Shown piece by piece: positions 32,901 through 44,566 of a stretch of 64,000 nt of DNA. The notes beneath the pieces were generated by a model, which ran no database searches, was not told the origin of the DNA, and saw nothing but the letters and a program-made list of their open reading frames with translations. Origin of the DNA: Silurus meridionalis (Eukaryota; Chordata; Actinopteri; Siluriformes; Siluridae). The number at the start of each line of letters is the position of its first letter. The first letter of the stretch is position 1. Where the stretch lies: contig NC_060886.1 of NCBI RefSeq assembly GCF_014805685.1, forward strand, positions 22,725,108-22,789,107. The letters are read 5' to 3'. A program made the translations under genes and the position numbers.

Positions 32901-34629
32901 TTGCCTTGTCAAATTTTCGAAGAGAAGAGAAAAAAAAAATCAGGCCTCAAAACAAATGTGGTGTGAAAGAAATGGTAGAAAACATTTACTTTTTTCTATA
33001 GGAAAAGGAAATGCATCATTGCAATGCATCTCAGCTTCTGTATTTTAGACTGCTCTGAGCCTAACTAAATGCAACATAAGAACATTGTGTCAATGGAAAG
33101 GAAAAGTATTGTCAGGCACCTACATTCAGTGGCAAAAGAACAAGCAGATGGCATGCAGAAATAGCAGTGTGTGCCTGGGAGGCCTGATAAAGAAGGCGAG
33201 GAAACTGAAGATAGCAATCACAGCATATGCTTCATATATTGTTCTCAGACACAACATGTCAGGTGTGAGAAAATGATGGATTCATCATGACTATGATGCA
33301 CATGTTTATTTCTGACTAGGCTCTAACTGTGTTTTCCTATTGTGTAATGTCTAAGATGCAAAATTAATTGGACGATTACTGAGTGAGATTGAGTTGGGTT
33401 TTTTTTATTGCCGTTGCTCTACCTGTTTCAATTATTTGTCCTAGAAGTCCAAGTTCTTTTATAGGGTGATGTTTGATAGCAAAGCTGCAAGGAAAATCTA
33501 TTTGTTTTGGAAGGCAGGTGGGTGTGAAATCAACAGAACCCAGGTCTTTCTACCCTGCTGTCCCAGACATGTCCAATCATCTGTCCATCTACAAGCCCCA
33601 AAAACAGCGAATCCAATAGACTGCCGCATATAGACACAAATAAAGTCTCTCTCTCCAGTAATTCAGTTTTTCACCCAGATGTCTAACATTGCAAAGACTT
33701 GCTGTTCTTCATTCTCTATCATTCGTTGTCTTTACATAAAGTAGAGACAAAGTAAGTGCAATATTCAGGATCATTGTATAAAACTTTTTGTTCTTTAAAA
33801 CTTGTTTGTGTACTGTTTTGTAAACTCCTTACTTGACTTACTTTTACTTTCAACATGTATAAAACCAGGTAAAGTGAAGAATTCCTTACCTAAAGAAGTC
33901 TCTATTGACATCTACGTGCACTCTTTCTCAAATGCCATGTACATATATAAATGTTTATGATTTTCAATAGCCATAAGTTGATAAAAATAATGATGTCTAG
34001 CTGACATAAAAATAAATCTTAATGATTCATAAGGTTTCATTACATATTCATTAAAAACCCTACATTAACAATTGTAATTCTTTACTCCAACAGATATCAT
34101 CTTTCAATAAGGGGTTGTCAAATCAACATCATACAGTCAAATGACATTAGGACTTTGTGGGGTTTTTTGTAACTTTTTTCTTGTCTCATAACAAAACATT
34201 ATGTCTGCTAAAATTTTCATATTTTGCCTGTCAACTTGTGTTAGTTTGTGTAGGTTTTTACAATATGAAAGATGTGTTCACACTATGAATGTGAACGCTA
34301 AGAAATATTATTGCATTTCTGCAGTAGCTCTGCTGAATGTGTAGTGACCTGCAAAGATATCTGACCCGCAAAAAACAGCTTATTCTGCTGCAACAACAAA
34401 ATATAACCTGTTATCCTCTTTAAGCCTGAATTCTTTGATGCGTTTGTTTTATTAATTACACCTCAAATGTAATATCTCAGTACTCCAAAATTTTATTAAT
34501 TCATTCATTCATTTATTCATTTATCTTTAGTAATCATCTTGTCATCAGCTTAAAATGCAAACTTTATTTACATTTTCTCCATTAATGTCAATTTACAAAC
34601 AGTTCTAACACTGGATTTCATGAAGAAAT
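32901..34629. other. No gene seen
   Basis: AT-rich DNA with no supported features. Confidence 0.4.
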
Positions 34630-34639
34630 CCACTTCCCA

Positions 34640-34875
34640 CTTCCATGGACTACAGTCCCCAACACCTCACTGCAACAGCATGATCCCATTCACCTAAATA
34701 CTAATCAGACACACCTCTTTCCAAACAAGCCCTCATTTCATATTCATCATATATACACAGACTCTCACAATGAAGTAGCTCTCATTGTACAATTAATCAG
34801 ATTTTACCAAACCTTTTGTTCATGTGTTTGCAGTTCTGCTTATTTGCCAGATTTAATAAATGTTTAAACAAATGT
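34640..34875 (+). mobile_element. Possible solo LTR relic
   Basis: The segment has the layout of fish Ty3/gypsy LTRs: CATGGACTACAGTCCCCAAC at the start, a middle part with TAATCAGACACACC, a TATA-like CATATATACACAGACTC, and AATAAATG near 34855. Clear TG/CA ends and a target duplication were not found. Confidence 0.35.
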
Positions 34876-36284
34876 TACTTTTGGAACATCAGGTGGAATT
34901 ACGACTTTTATTTGAATTTTGATTTTGACAAAAAATTACTTATCAATTAAACCATGCAATATTTTATCACATCCATATCTTATCGTTATCATTATTATTT
35001 TTAGTAACTAATTTTTACTAGCCAGGGCCATGGAGATTCTCAAACTCATAAACAGTAAGTGTGAAGTGTTAATATAGCTTTCTCTTCCGCATGTTTTTGG
35101 AAGATAGGAGGAAACAAAAGAATTCAAAGAAAACCCAAATAGACATGGGTGAGCACACAAAACTTACCACAGAGAGTAATCTAAGCACAGGGTAGAGCTG
35201 TAGGACAGAGACCCCTACATTCTGTTTGATAGAGACTCCTAACATGCCACCTAGGTGTAATCTGCAAGGCCTGCATCTGTTTTCACTGAGGTTTAGAAAT
35301 TCTCATTACTTTTCTTATTGGATTTTGTTCAGTCACTGTAGCCCGAATCATTTATAAATACAAGAGCGTTCCTAAATATTATCATGCTATGACAATTTAC
35401 CCTCTGGCTCCATCCGACTTTCCCCATTAAAGCATAGAGAGAGCTGAATTTTTTTCAGAGTTGAGGATTACACTGCAGTGTTATATAACAAATGCAGCCT
35501 AATTTGATCAATCTCTACTGAAAAATGCTCATACAATAAAACTTGGAACAGACTGCATCATAAAGTTGAATGCAAATGCAATTATATTACAACCTCTTTG
35601 TGGAGACAGAGGTAGAGGTTTTCCTTGCTCCAGGAGAAATTAGACTTTTTACTGCGCTGTTTTCATGAATATAAATGTGTTCACAGGAAAAGAAACACTT
35701 TATTACATACAAACTGTGGGCCAAATTTCTGTTTTGTGGACTTTGTTTTGTGCATTTTGTTCATACCAGATCTTTGTCCTTAAAATGTTTTGTCTGCAGC
35801 CAAGGTTTGCAATAGATTGAGCTAATTTTTAATGGGTTTAGATGGTACATGGTACAAATCCAAAAAGGCAGTGCAGATCAGAAGACTGTAAGTTATAAAA
35901 CTCTTTTAGCTGAACTCAAGGACCTGATTATGGAAGATTATCTGTACCGACAGCTTTCGTCCTACCATCATTTTGCGGTTAGGGAACAACTCACTCTCAA
36001 CAGCTTCCAATAACCTAGGCATGGACATGAATGTGATTGAATAAAAAAGGATTCCTAAGATTCTTAGCACACAGTCTGAGGGTTATTACTACTGAGTCAC
36101 ATCTTTTATCTTTTATTCTGCTTCCTGCTGGGCATTTTTTAGTCAGGATGGATCACAACACGAAGCATATCGTATTCCCAGAGTCAAACCTACACGAAGA
36201 AATATTTAGAGAAATGAATGGACATTTCTAATTTCAGAATCTCCTAATGCTAATAATCTCTGTTTTAAGTGTTCTATAATATAC
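34876..36284. other. No gene seen
   Basis: AT-rich DNA; no supported coding frame or repeat. Confidence 0.4.
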
Positions 36285-37285
36285 ACTGTCTGTCCAAAAA
36301 AAAAAAAGTCACACACCTTAATATTATGTTGGACCGCCTTTACCTTTGATTACGGCACAAGTTCACCATGGCATCGTTTCAATAAGCTTCTGCAATGTCA
36401 CAACATTTATTCCTGTTTATTCCTGTTGCAATAATTTTTTATCAAAATCTTTTATTGATGATGGGAGAGTCAAAGTCTTCTCCAGCACATCCCAAAGATT
36501 TTTAATGGGGTTAAGGTCTGAACTCTGTGGTGGCCAATCCATGTGTGAAAATGATCTCATGCTCCCTGAAACACTCTTTTACAATTTAAGCCCGATGAAT
36601 CCTGGAATTGTCATCTTGGAATATACCCGTGCCATCAGGGGAAAAAAATCCATTCATGGAATAACCTGGTCATTCAGTATATTCAGGTAGTCAGCTGACC
36701 TCATTCTTTGGACACATAACAATGCTGAACCTGGACCTGACCAACTGCAGTGACCCCAGATCATAGCACTGCCCCCACAGGCTTGTACAGGCACTAGGCA
36801 TCAGTTCATCCACCTCTCTTCTTACCCTGAGACCCATCACTCTGCAACAGGTTAAATCTGGACTCATCAGACCACATAACCTTCTTTCATTGCTATAGAG
36901 TTCAATCGTTATGCTCCTTAGCCTTTTTTTCTGATTAGCTTACTAATAAGTGAGTTTCTTAAGGCTACACAGCTGTTTAGTCTGAATCCCTTGAGTTCCC
37001 TTCGGATCGTGTGTGTGTGTAGAAATGTTTTACTTTCACTATGAAACATAGTCGTGAGTTCTTTTATTTTTTTTTTTACGATTTGATTTCACCAAACATT
37101 TAAGTGATTGTTGATCAACAATCATTCATTCATCACAATTTTTTATCAACCACATTTCTTCCTTAAAGATGATGCTTCAAGTTTTGAATAACGCGTTGGT
37201 CAGTTCTCCTAATTTTAAGTAGTGTCAGCGATCTCCTTATATTTCTTTGCTTGATGCATGCCAATAATTTGACCCTTCTGAAACA
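36285..37285 (-). pseudogene. Tc1-like transposon, transposase on minus strand, decayed
   Basis: The plus-strand left end reads TACACTGTCTGTCCAAAAAA, then AGTCACACACC, a Tc1 terminus. The transposase complement follows: TTGGACCGCCTTTACCTTTG (C-terminus), GGTTAAGGTCTGAACTCTGT with GGTGGCCAATCCATG (region of the third catalytic residue), GACTCATCAGACCACATAAC (first catalytic aspartate, WSDES-like), and ATGCATGCCAATAATTTGAC near the N-terminal helix-turn-helix at 37255-37275. Similarity stops at about 37285, so the start codon and the second inverted repeat are gone. Several indels. Inactive. Confidence 0.78.
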
Positions 37286-37654
37286 AAGCTACTGTTTGAC
37301 TTCTACAACTGTCTATAAGAGTCTTGTTCCTTTTAAAGATTTGTCTCGAGGAGCTTTCCTATTGCCACTGTTGCTGACAACCTTTAAAAAAATACACAGT
37401 GAAAATTCAATTAAATTGAATCACCTGCACTATCGTTAATGTCTGAAAATTCTGATTTATTATTCAGTTATGCATCTTATTCAGCATATTTTGCAGTGAG
37501 TAGTATGATTTTTTCATTAACTACAATAGACCTAATAGGAAAGAATATATGTGTGCGTTTAGGAGACTTTACAAAGTAACTTAGAATGATCAAATATATG
37601 CACTGTTTAAATAGCTGGATTTTAATGGCTTTCAGAGTAAACTATTTTAATACT

Positions 37655-38695
37655 GGGCAGGGCGTCCCTTCTGCTCTCAAAACTAAGATTGTGGTCAATG
37701 ATGACATGATTACTGCACACAGTTCCTGTACTTCATCCTAAGTTTTTCCAGTGCAATTCCAGGCTGTAAATCTTCTGTTCTACAACATCCCAAGGATGTA
37801 TTGGATTTCGATCAATTGTCTGGTAAGGGGACTGGAGAACACTTAATTAAATGTCAAGCTAATCAAACCAGTTTGAGACTACTTTTGCTTTGTGACATGG
37901 TAGTCACCATACAACATATTATTAGCCATTAGAATAAGGAAAATTGTAGCCACAAAAGGATCCAGAATATTCATATAGGCTGTGGCATTTAAGCAATGAC
38001 TGATTGTCATTATTGGGCTCAATGTGTGCAAAGGACCATTTTCCACACCATTACACCAGCCTGGACTGTTGACAAAAGGCAGGTTGGGTCCATAGATTTA
38101 TGCTGCTTTTACCAAAGTCATACCCTACTATCTGTGTGCCTCAGCAAAAATTAAGATTAATCAAACTAGGCTAAATTTTTTTCACTCTATAGCTGCCCAG
38201 TTTGATTGAGCCTGTTCCCACTGCAGCCTGTTCTTGGCCGACAAAACATGACGTGGTCTTCTGCTGTAGTCCATCTGCCTTACGGTTCAACGTGCTGTGC
38301 ATTCTAAGAAGCTTTTCTGTTCACCACAATAGTACAGACTAGTTTTTTTGAGATACTGTAGCCCTTCTGCTGATCAGTGTGGCCATTCACTGTTGACCTT
38401 TTGCAACAACATTGTGTCTTCTTTTGCAGAAATGCTGTGCACTGAAGTTTTTTTTTACTGCACCATTTTGAGTAAACTCTAGAGATGAAGTGTGTGAAAC
38501 TTCTAGATCAGCAGTTACAGAAATACTCTAACAAGGCTGTATGGCTCTAACAATGCCGTAGTCAAAAACACAGAGATCAGATTCTCCCCTCATTCCGATA
38601 GTTGTGGTGAATTTTTGACAAAGCTACTGGCCTGTTTTGTCAAAATTCTATGAATTCCATTGCTACCACATGATTTACACTGACCAGGCATATAT
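37655..38695 (-). pseudogene. Second Tc1-like transposase relic (different family), minus strand
   Basis: Plus-strand words complementary to another Tc1 family appear in order: CACACCATTACACCAGCCTG (38047), ACGTGGTCTTCTGCTGTAGT CCATCTGCC (38251), GTAAACTCTAGAGATGAAGT with CTAGATCAGCAGTTACAGAA (38472-38523, N-terminal helix-turn-helix), and CCCCTCATTCCGATAG near the start codon. It runs from the C-terminus (about 37670) to the N-terminus (about 38610). Many deletions and substitutions. It lies tail-on to the previous relic in the same orientation. Confidence 0.65.
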
Positions 38696-38699
38696 TTAT

Positions 38700-38880
38700 G
38701 GCCACTGATCAGGCATAACATTATTACCACTTGCCTAATATTGTGCTGGTCCCCGCTTTGCTGCCAAAACAGTCCTGACCTATCAAGCATTAACAGAATT
38801 AACTTCTTCAGCATTTTGAGCTATAGGAGCTCGTCTGTTGGATCAGACCACACGAGCAACAACGTCACCATTATCAGGTT
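38700..38880 (-). pseudogene. Third Tc1-like relic (family of 10885 and 20220), minus strand
   Basis: CACTGATCAGGCATAACATT ATTACCAC is the terminal repeat of this family. CTAATATTGTGCTGGTCCCC and GCTGCCAAAACAGTCCTGAC are the complement of the transposase C-terminus. GAGCTCGTCTGTTGGATCAG ACCACACGAGC then jumps to an N-terminal part, showing a large internal deletion. Confidence 0.65.
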
Positions 38881-40619
38881 ATTTGGCCAGCTTTCATATA
38901 AAAATTTCTGGTTGCTTTTTTGTGGCATTTCACTGCTTCCAGTGTGAACAGGCATTAGCTGCTCTTTGTGTAGAAGCCACTGTCTGTAATTCCACCAGCA
39001 TAATGCTTAAACTGGTGCCATTAACAAAATCAAATTAACAATACGATCTCAGTCGAGTTGGATAAATTTGAAACAACGGAAGGAGAAAGGCAAATTAAGC
39101 ATAAAAATGTTCATTGGGTACCCATTAACAAAAGTAATATTTTCTCCTCATAGCCTAATGTAATTAATTATTGCAAATCTCCTGAAGAGAGAACACTTGA
39201 AATGAGTTACAAAACATGCATCCTCCTTCGACACAATTTCTAATTACAAGCTTCTGAAACTGCAGAAATTTCTAAAAAAAAGAAATTATATATATAAAAC
39301 ATTAACCTTCAAATAATATACAGTACATGTTAAATCTATACAATGATGTTTAGAACAAATTTAAGCAGTTCTATGTGCAGGGAAACTTTCTGCATGAAGT
39401 GGTATATATCCTTTCCTTCATGGAGTTACTGTATGTGATTGATCAGTTCTCACCTCATTTTTTTATATAAAATAATTAATTTTAATTGTTATTATCTGAT
39501 ATGTTACTTTATAATACATTTCTCAGCAGTCTGTCTTGTGAGAGTTTCAGGACCAGGTTGGTGGTCAGGTTGGTGTTACTGTTGTGTAATGGCATGTGAA
39601 AACTGGTGGCCATTAAATTGATTTTGTGTTCACGAGTTTGACAGAACCTTTGACAGATATTTTAAAGCACAGGCTTGGTTACTAAGGAGATGTGACGAGT
39701 GAAATGCCATCTGCGCTGACAGCTGAAGGAAAGGAAAACACTGTGAGAGTGCCTGTGCTGTTTATACAATAGACTTAATTAGTGCAGGCCCAGATTTAAT
39801 GACATGCCAGGACTGAGAGTGACCTGAGGGTAGTGGATTTCAACAGGAACCTTCAAGAAGTGTGTGTATGTGTGTATGTATAAATGTGCATGTGTATATG
39901 CCTTGGTTTTTGCCGACTTGCTACAAACCTATCCACAGACTATGCTAATTATTTTTTTAGGAAACAGAATTGAAGTGATGGTGTGAAGGAAATCGAATCT
40001 GTTTCAGTCCATTACCTCTCATGAATAATATATGTGTTGCATAATGTGCATAATAGAGGCTAGGCTGTGGGTTCACAAGGCCGTTAATGGAAGTGTCTTG
40101 AATATACAATGGAAGTCAAATACACCTGTTTACACTGATGACTTATTTATAATTTCATATTAGTACACATGAATGCTTAAAAAACTTTGAGGTGCAATAA
40201 CACTGTTATAATTTTGATTTCATTAAGGCTAGTTTAGCAGGTTACGAGTAAATGTAAGAACAAGTTAATGAAAGACCTACGATTTATTATTCGATTATAA
40301 CTGTTAAAACTGTAATTAATGGCAGAAACTTCTCACAGAAGTATGTATTAAATGTAACCATAAGCTGAAAGTAAGATTATGTTTAATTAATAAAAAATGT
40401 AATGTCTGACAAAGTGTTGTCAAGTGAGGAATAACAAAGAAGAGAAAGCGGTAATATATACAGTGTATATGTGTGTGTCAGTCAGACCATCAGAGCCAGC
40501 AAGGCCTTGTATGTGGGCCTAAACTCAGAATATAATTTTGTCTATGAATATGTATTAGATTGTTCCTACTATTTTACTCTATTTCATAGCTTTTCTCTTG
40601 AGTGCACTGCTTTAAGGAG
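38881..40619. other. No gene seen
   Basis: AT-rich DNA. The stretch 39690-39860 is of mixed composition, without transposon words. No coding frame supported. Confidence 0.4.
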
Positions 40620-40985
40620 CAACACAACCAATGGTAATTTACATTAGAGTTTCTATCCAATCAGATTTCAGCCATCACCTCACGTATTGCCATGGTCAAA
40701 GGTACTTGCCGTAAGCCCTCAGAATATATTTAGTGTATCTAGCATGCAATTCATGTTGCTTTAAAGCTGTTGCTTTAACCAATCAGACTAAGTTGGACAC
40801 TCCATAGGCATCCAGCAGGTGTACGAGGACGTCAGCATTTTCACGTTCTTTGGATGGTTAAAGAGTTCGCAAACCACATCTGTAGCAAACTAGATAAGCT
40901 CACATTTATTTGTGTGGATTTAAGACCTGTTTTTCATTCCACAATGGCAGACAGAGGAGAAGAAATTGATTTGGTTGCAAAAATA
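40620..40985 (+). mobile_element. Possible hAT (ZMYM1-like) 5' relic
   Basis: Upstream non-coding sequence (ATCCAATCAGATTTCAGCCA TCACCTCACG, about 40655) is followed by a short reading frame with [13 protein letters not shown] (about 40945-40985). This recalls the start of a conserved region in hAT transposases of the ZMYM1-like group. The L2-like LINE then replaces the rest. Family call is tentative. Confidence 0.25.
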
Positions 40986-40994
40986 CGACTTTTA

Positions 40995-41892
40995 TGTACG
41001 AATGCTGTTCATAGACTTCAGCTCAGCATTCAACACAATCATCCCCCAGCACCTGATTGAGAAGCTGAGCCTACTGGGCGTGAACACCTCGCTCTGTAAC
41101 TTGATCCTGGACTTTGTGACTTTAAGACCTATGTCAGTCCGGATCGGAAATAGCATCTCTAGCACCACCACACTGAGCACTGGGGCACCTCAGGGCTGTG
41201 TGCTCAGTCCACTGCTGTTCACTCTGCTGACTTACAACTGTGTAGCAATGCACAGTTTGAATCACCTCATTAAGTTTGCTGATGACACAACCATGGTGTG
41301 TCTCATCAGCAAGAACAATGAATCAGCATACAGAGAGGAGGTGCAACATTTAACAGCCTGGTGTGGAGCCAACAACCTGTCTCTGAACGTTGACAAAACA
41401 AAAGAGATGGTTGTTGACTTCAGGAGAACACTTCAGGAGAGCAACCATTCTCCACTGATCATTGATGGATCCTCCGTGGAGATCGTCAACAGCACCAAAT
41501 TCCTTGGTATTCATCTGGCGGAGAACTTCACTTAGTTAGTCAACATCAGCTCCATCACCAAGAAAGCCCAGCAGCGTCTCTTCTTCCTGAGAAGGCTGAG
41601 GAAAGCCCATCTCCCTCCCCCATCCTGACCACATTCTACAGAGGGACCAGTGAGAGCATCCTGATCAGCTGCATAACTGACTGGTTTGGGAACTGCACCG
41701 TCTCGGATCAAGACCCTACAGAGGATAGTGAGGACAGCTGAGAAGTTCATCGGAGTCTCTCTCCCCTCTAACAAGGACATTTACACCACACACTGCATCC
41801 GCAAAGCTAACAACATTGTGGGCGACACCACACACCCCTCACACACACTCTTCACCCTCCTGCCATCAGAAAAGCGGTTCCGAAGCATTTAA
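40995..41892 (+). pseudogene. L2-type reverse transcriptase, truncated, FADD intact
   Basis: The main frame (to 41535) reads [19 protein letters not shown] (motif A), [20 protein letters not shown] (motif B), [13 protein letters not shown] (motif C with the catalytic FADD pair intact near 41272-41284), then [20 protein letters not shown] and [16 protein letters not shown] stop at 41533-41535 ends the frame. The thumb continues in another frame (IKTLQRIVRTAEKFIGVSLP at 41710-41765; HPSHTLFTLLPSEKRFRSI to 41892). The start of the palm, the fingers and the endonuclease are missing because of 5' truncation. The upstream residues of this frame are probably not part of the LINE. Confidence 0.8.
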
Positions 41893-41932
41893 GCCATCAG
41901 GTGTCTCAACACAGAACTGACCTAAAACTCAC

Positions 41933-41934
<2 letters not shown>

Positions 41935-41980
<46 letters not shown>

Positions 41981-42013
41981 GTGTGACTAAACTGTGTGAC
42001 TAAACTGTGTGAC
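41935..42013. repeat. (CA)n followed by three 13-bp tandem units
   Basis: (CA)n at 41935-41974, then TAAACTGTGTGAC repeated three times at 41975-42013, within the LINE 3' region. Confidence 0.92.
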
Positions 42014-42825
42014 TGATCTGTACAACCTGGACTCAACACACACTCGTACTCACTTCACACGTCCATGTCTCAGCACCACCCATATTATATCACTTCATTA
42101 AACAAACTGTTTACATGCTGTTTTTGCACATCTTTTTGACTGCTGCTATTGCTGTTTTGTACAAACACTTTAGTTTACATTTTGTTAAATTACAAAGTAC
42201 ACTCCTGTACTCAGTTCTTTTTTACACACTGCACTGTGTAATATACACTTACTGGCAGCGCTATTTTGTGTTTTGTGTATTTGTCCTACACTGTCTTGTG
42301 ATGTCTTTGCAAAACCTTATTTTTTGCACTGTTTGCACCAGGTTGCACACGATGCACTTTATGTGGCGAGGACACTTACTAGTCCTTAGCACTGTGTTTT
42401 CTGTTATGTAGCTTTATGTTGTTAAATGTAGCACCAGGGCTCTGGAGGAACGTTGTCTCCTTTCGCTGGCTGCTGCGTCATCTATATATGGTGGAAATGA
42501 CAATAAACTTGACTCGAAACTTTACTTGACTTGAAACTTTACTCTTGACTTTACTTGACTTGAAATAGTTGAAAAACGACATTTACAAGACAGACTTTTT
42601 TATACTTTTGCATTTTCTTTTCCATACAATTTGCACAAAAATACACAATTTTTCTTTAGGTTAAATCCCTAGGAAAACAGGAAAAATTTCCCATAAACAA
42701 ACTTGCGGTTATCCACCTAATACATTCCTGTATTTAGGTTTAAACTATGTTCCGCACATAAAAATGCTTGCAATTGGTACAGAAAGTCCTGTAACGAAAA
42801 TTTTCCATACAAATACGTGTACCGT

Positions 42826-42828
<3 letters not shown>

Positions 42829-42905
<77 letters not shown>
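42829..42905. repeat. (CA)n(TA)n microsatellite, Tc1 insertion site
   Basis: A short CA run passes into about 30 TA units ending exactly at the left end of the Tc1 element. TA is the Tc1 target dinucleotide, and TA-rich DNA resumes on the other side at 44514. Confidence 0.95.
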
Positions 42906-42908
<3 letters not shown>

Positions 42909-44513
42909 TGAGGAAAATAAGTATTTGAACAGCCTGCTATTTTGCAAGTTCTCCCACTTAGAAATCATGGAGGGGTCTGAAATTGTAATCGTAGGTGCAT
43001 GCCCACTGTGAGAGACATAATCTAAAAAAAAAATAATCCAGAAATCACAATAAATGATTTTTAAACTATTTATTTCTATGATACAGCTGCAAATAAGTAT
43101 TTGAACACCTGTCTATCAGCTAGAATTCTGACCCTCAAAGACCTGTTAGTCTACCTTTAAAATGTCCACCTCCACTACATTTATTATCCTAAATTAGATG
43201 CACCTGTTTGAGGTCGTTAGCTGCATAAAGACACCTGTCCACCCCATACAATCAGTAAGAATCCAACTACTAACATGGCCAAGACCAAAGAGCTGTCCAA
43301 AGACACTAGAGACAAAATTGTACACCTCCACAAGGCTGGAAAGGGCTACGGGGAAATTGCCAAGCAGCTTGGTGAAAAAAGGTCCACTGTTGGAGCAATC
43401 ATTAGAAAATGGAAGAAGCTAAACATGACTGTCAATCTCCCTCGGACTGGGGCTCCATGCAAGATCTCACCTCGTGGGGTCTCAATGATCCTAAGGAAGG
43501 TGAGAAATCAGCCCAGAACTACACGGGAGGAGCTGGTCAATGACCTGAAAAGAGCTGGGACCACCGTTTTCAAGGTTACTGTTGGTAATACACTAAGACA
43601 TCATGGTTTGAAATCATGCATGGCACAGAAGGTTCCCCTGCTTAAACCAGCACATGTCCAGGCATGTCTTAAGTTTTCCAATGACCATTTGGATGATTCA
43701 GAGGAGTCATGGGAGAAAGTCATGTGGTCAGATAAGACCAAAATAGAACTTTTGGGTCATAATTCCACTAAACGTGTTTGGAGGAAGAAGAATGATGAGT
43801 ACCATCCCAAGAACACCATCCCTACTGTGAAGCATGGGGTGGTAGCATCATCTTTGGGGTGTTTTTCTGCACATGGGACAGGGCGACTGCACTGTATTAA
43901 GGAGAGGATGACCGGGGCCATGTATTGCGAGATTTTGGGGAACAACCTCCTTCCTTCAGTTAGAGCATTGAAGATGGGTCGAGGCTGGGTCTTCCAACAT
44001 GACAATGACCTGAAGCACACAGCCAGGATAACCAAGGAGTGGCTCTGTAAGAAGCATATCAAGGTTCTGGCATGGCCTAGCCAGTCTCCAGACCTAAACC
44101 CAATAGACAATCTTTGGAGGGAGCTCAAACTCCGTGTTTCTCAGCAACAGGCCAGAAACCTGACTGATCTAGAGAAGATCTGTGTGGAGGACTGGGCCAA
44201 AATCCCTCCTGCAGTGTAAAACCTGTGCAATCCTGGTGAAAAACTGAAACGTTTGACCGCTGTAATTGAAAACAAAGGCTTCTGTACCAAATATTAACAT
44301 TGACTTACTCAGGTGTTCAAATACTTATTTGCAGCTGTATCATACAAATAAATAGTTAAAAAATCATACATTGTGATTTCTGGATTTTGTTTTTTAGATT
44401 ATGTCTCTCACAGTGGACATGCACCTACGATGACAATTTCAGACTCCTCCATGATTTCTAAGTGGGAGAACTTGCAAAATAGCAGGGTGTTCAAATACTT
44501 TTTTTCCTCACTG
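42906..44513 (+). mobile_element. Tc1-like transposon, nearly complete (1608 bp) with IR/DR ends
   Basis: Inverted ends CAGTGAGGAAAATAAGTATT (42906) and its complement ending at 44513, each flanked by TA. The inverted repeats are about 205 bases long. Each holds a second, inner copy of the transposase-site-like repeat: CAGCTGCAAATAAGTATTTG at 43085 and its complement at 44310-44339. This IR/DR layout (outer and inner direct repeats within long inverted repeats) is that of Sleeping Beauty-type Tc1 elements. It is the best-preserved element in the window; the fragment at 1-41 belongs to the same family. Confidence 0.95.
43275..44297 (+). pseudogene. Tc1-like transposase, near full length, one in-frame stop, DDD instead of DDE
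   Basis: An ATG at 43275 opens 314 codons to a TAA at 44217-44219. The same frame continues for 25 residues to a second TAA at 44295-44297 and ends in GFCTKY, the usual Tc1 C-terminus, giving the normal ~340-residue length. Residues 1-50 and about 70-120 form the paired-like helix-turn-helix DNA-binding domain. The linker GRPR-like motif is degenerate (RTGAPCKIS). In the catalytic domain D153 (WSD) and D243 (QHDND) are kept. The third residue, at 278 in NPIDNLW, is Asp where Tc1 enzymes have Glu; spacing from D243 is 34 residues as usual. The enzyme would cut and paste the element at TA sites. The stop and the E-to-D change suggest an inactive copy. Confidence 0.92.
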
Positions 44514-44566
44514 TATATACATATATATAAATATACATATATAAATATATATATATATATATATGG
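44514..44566. repeat. TA-rich microsatellite right of Tc1
   Basis: TATATACATATATA-type repeats, the continuation of the TA tract that the Tc1 element split. Confidence 0.9.

Larger units (their letters stand above)
40986..42567 (+). mobile_element. L2-type LINE, 5'-truncated, with 3' tail
   Basis: Starts inside the reverse transcriptase at about 40995 and runs through a long 3' untranslated region to GAAATGACAATAAACTTGAC and repeated ACTTTACTTGACTTGA units at 42498-42567, a LINE-type simple tail. It contains a (CA)n and a 13-bp tandem repeat. Confidence 0.82.
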
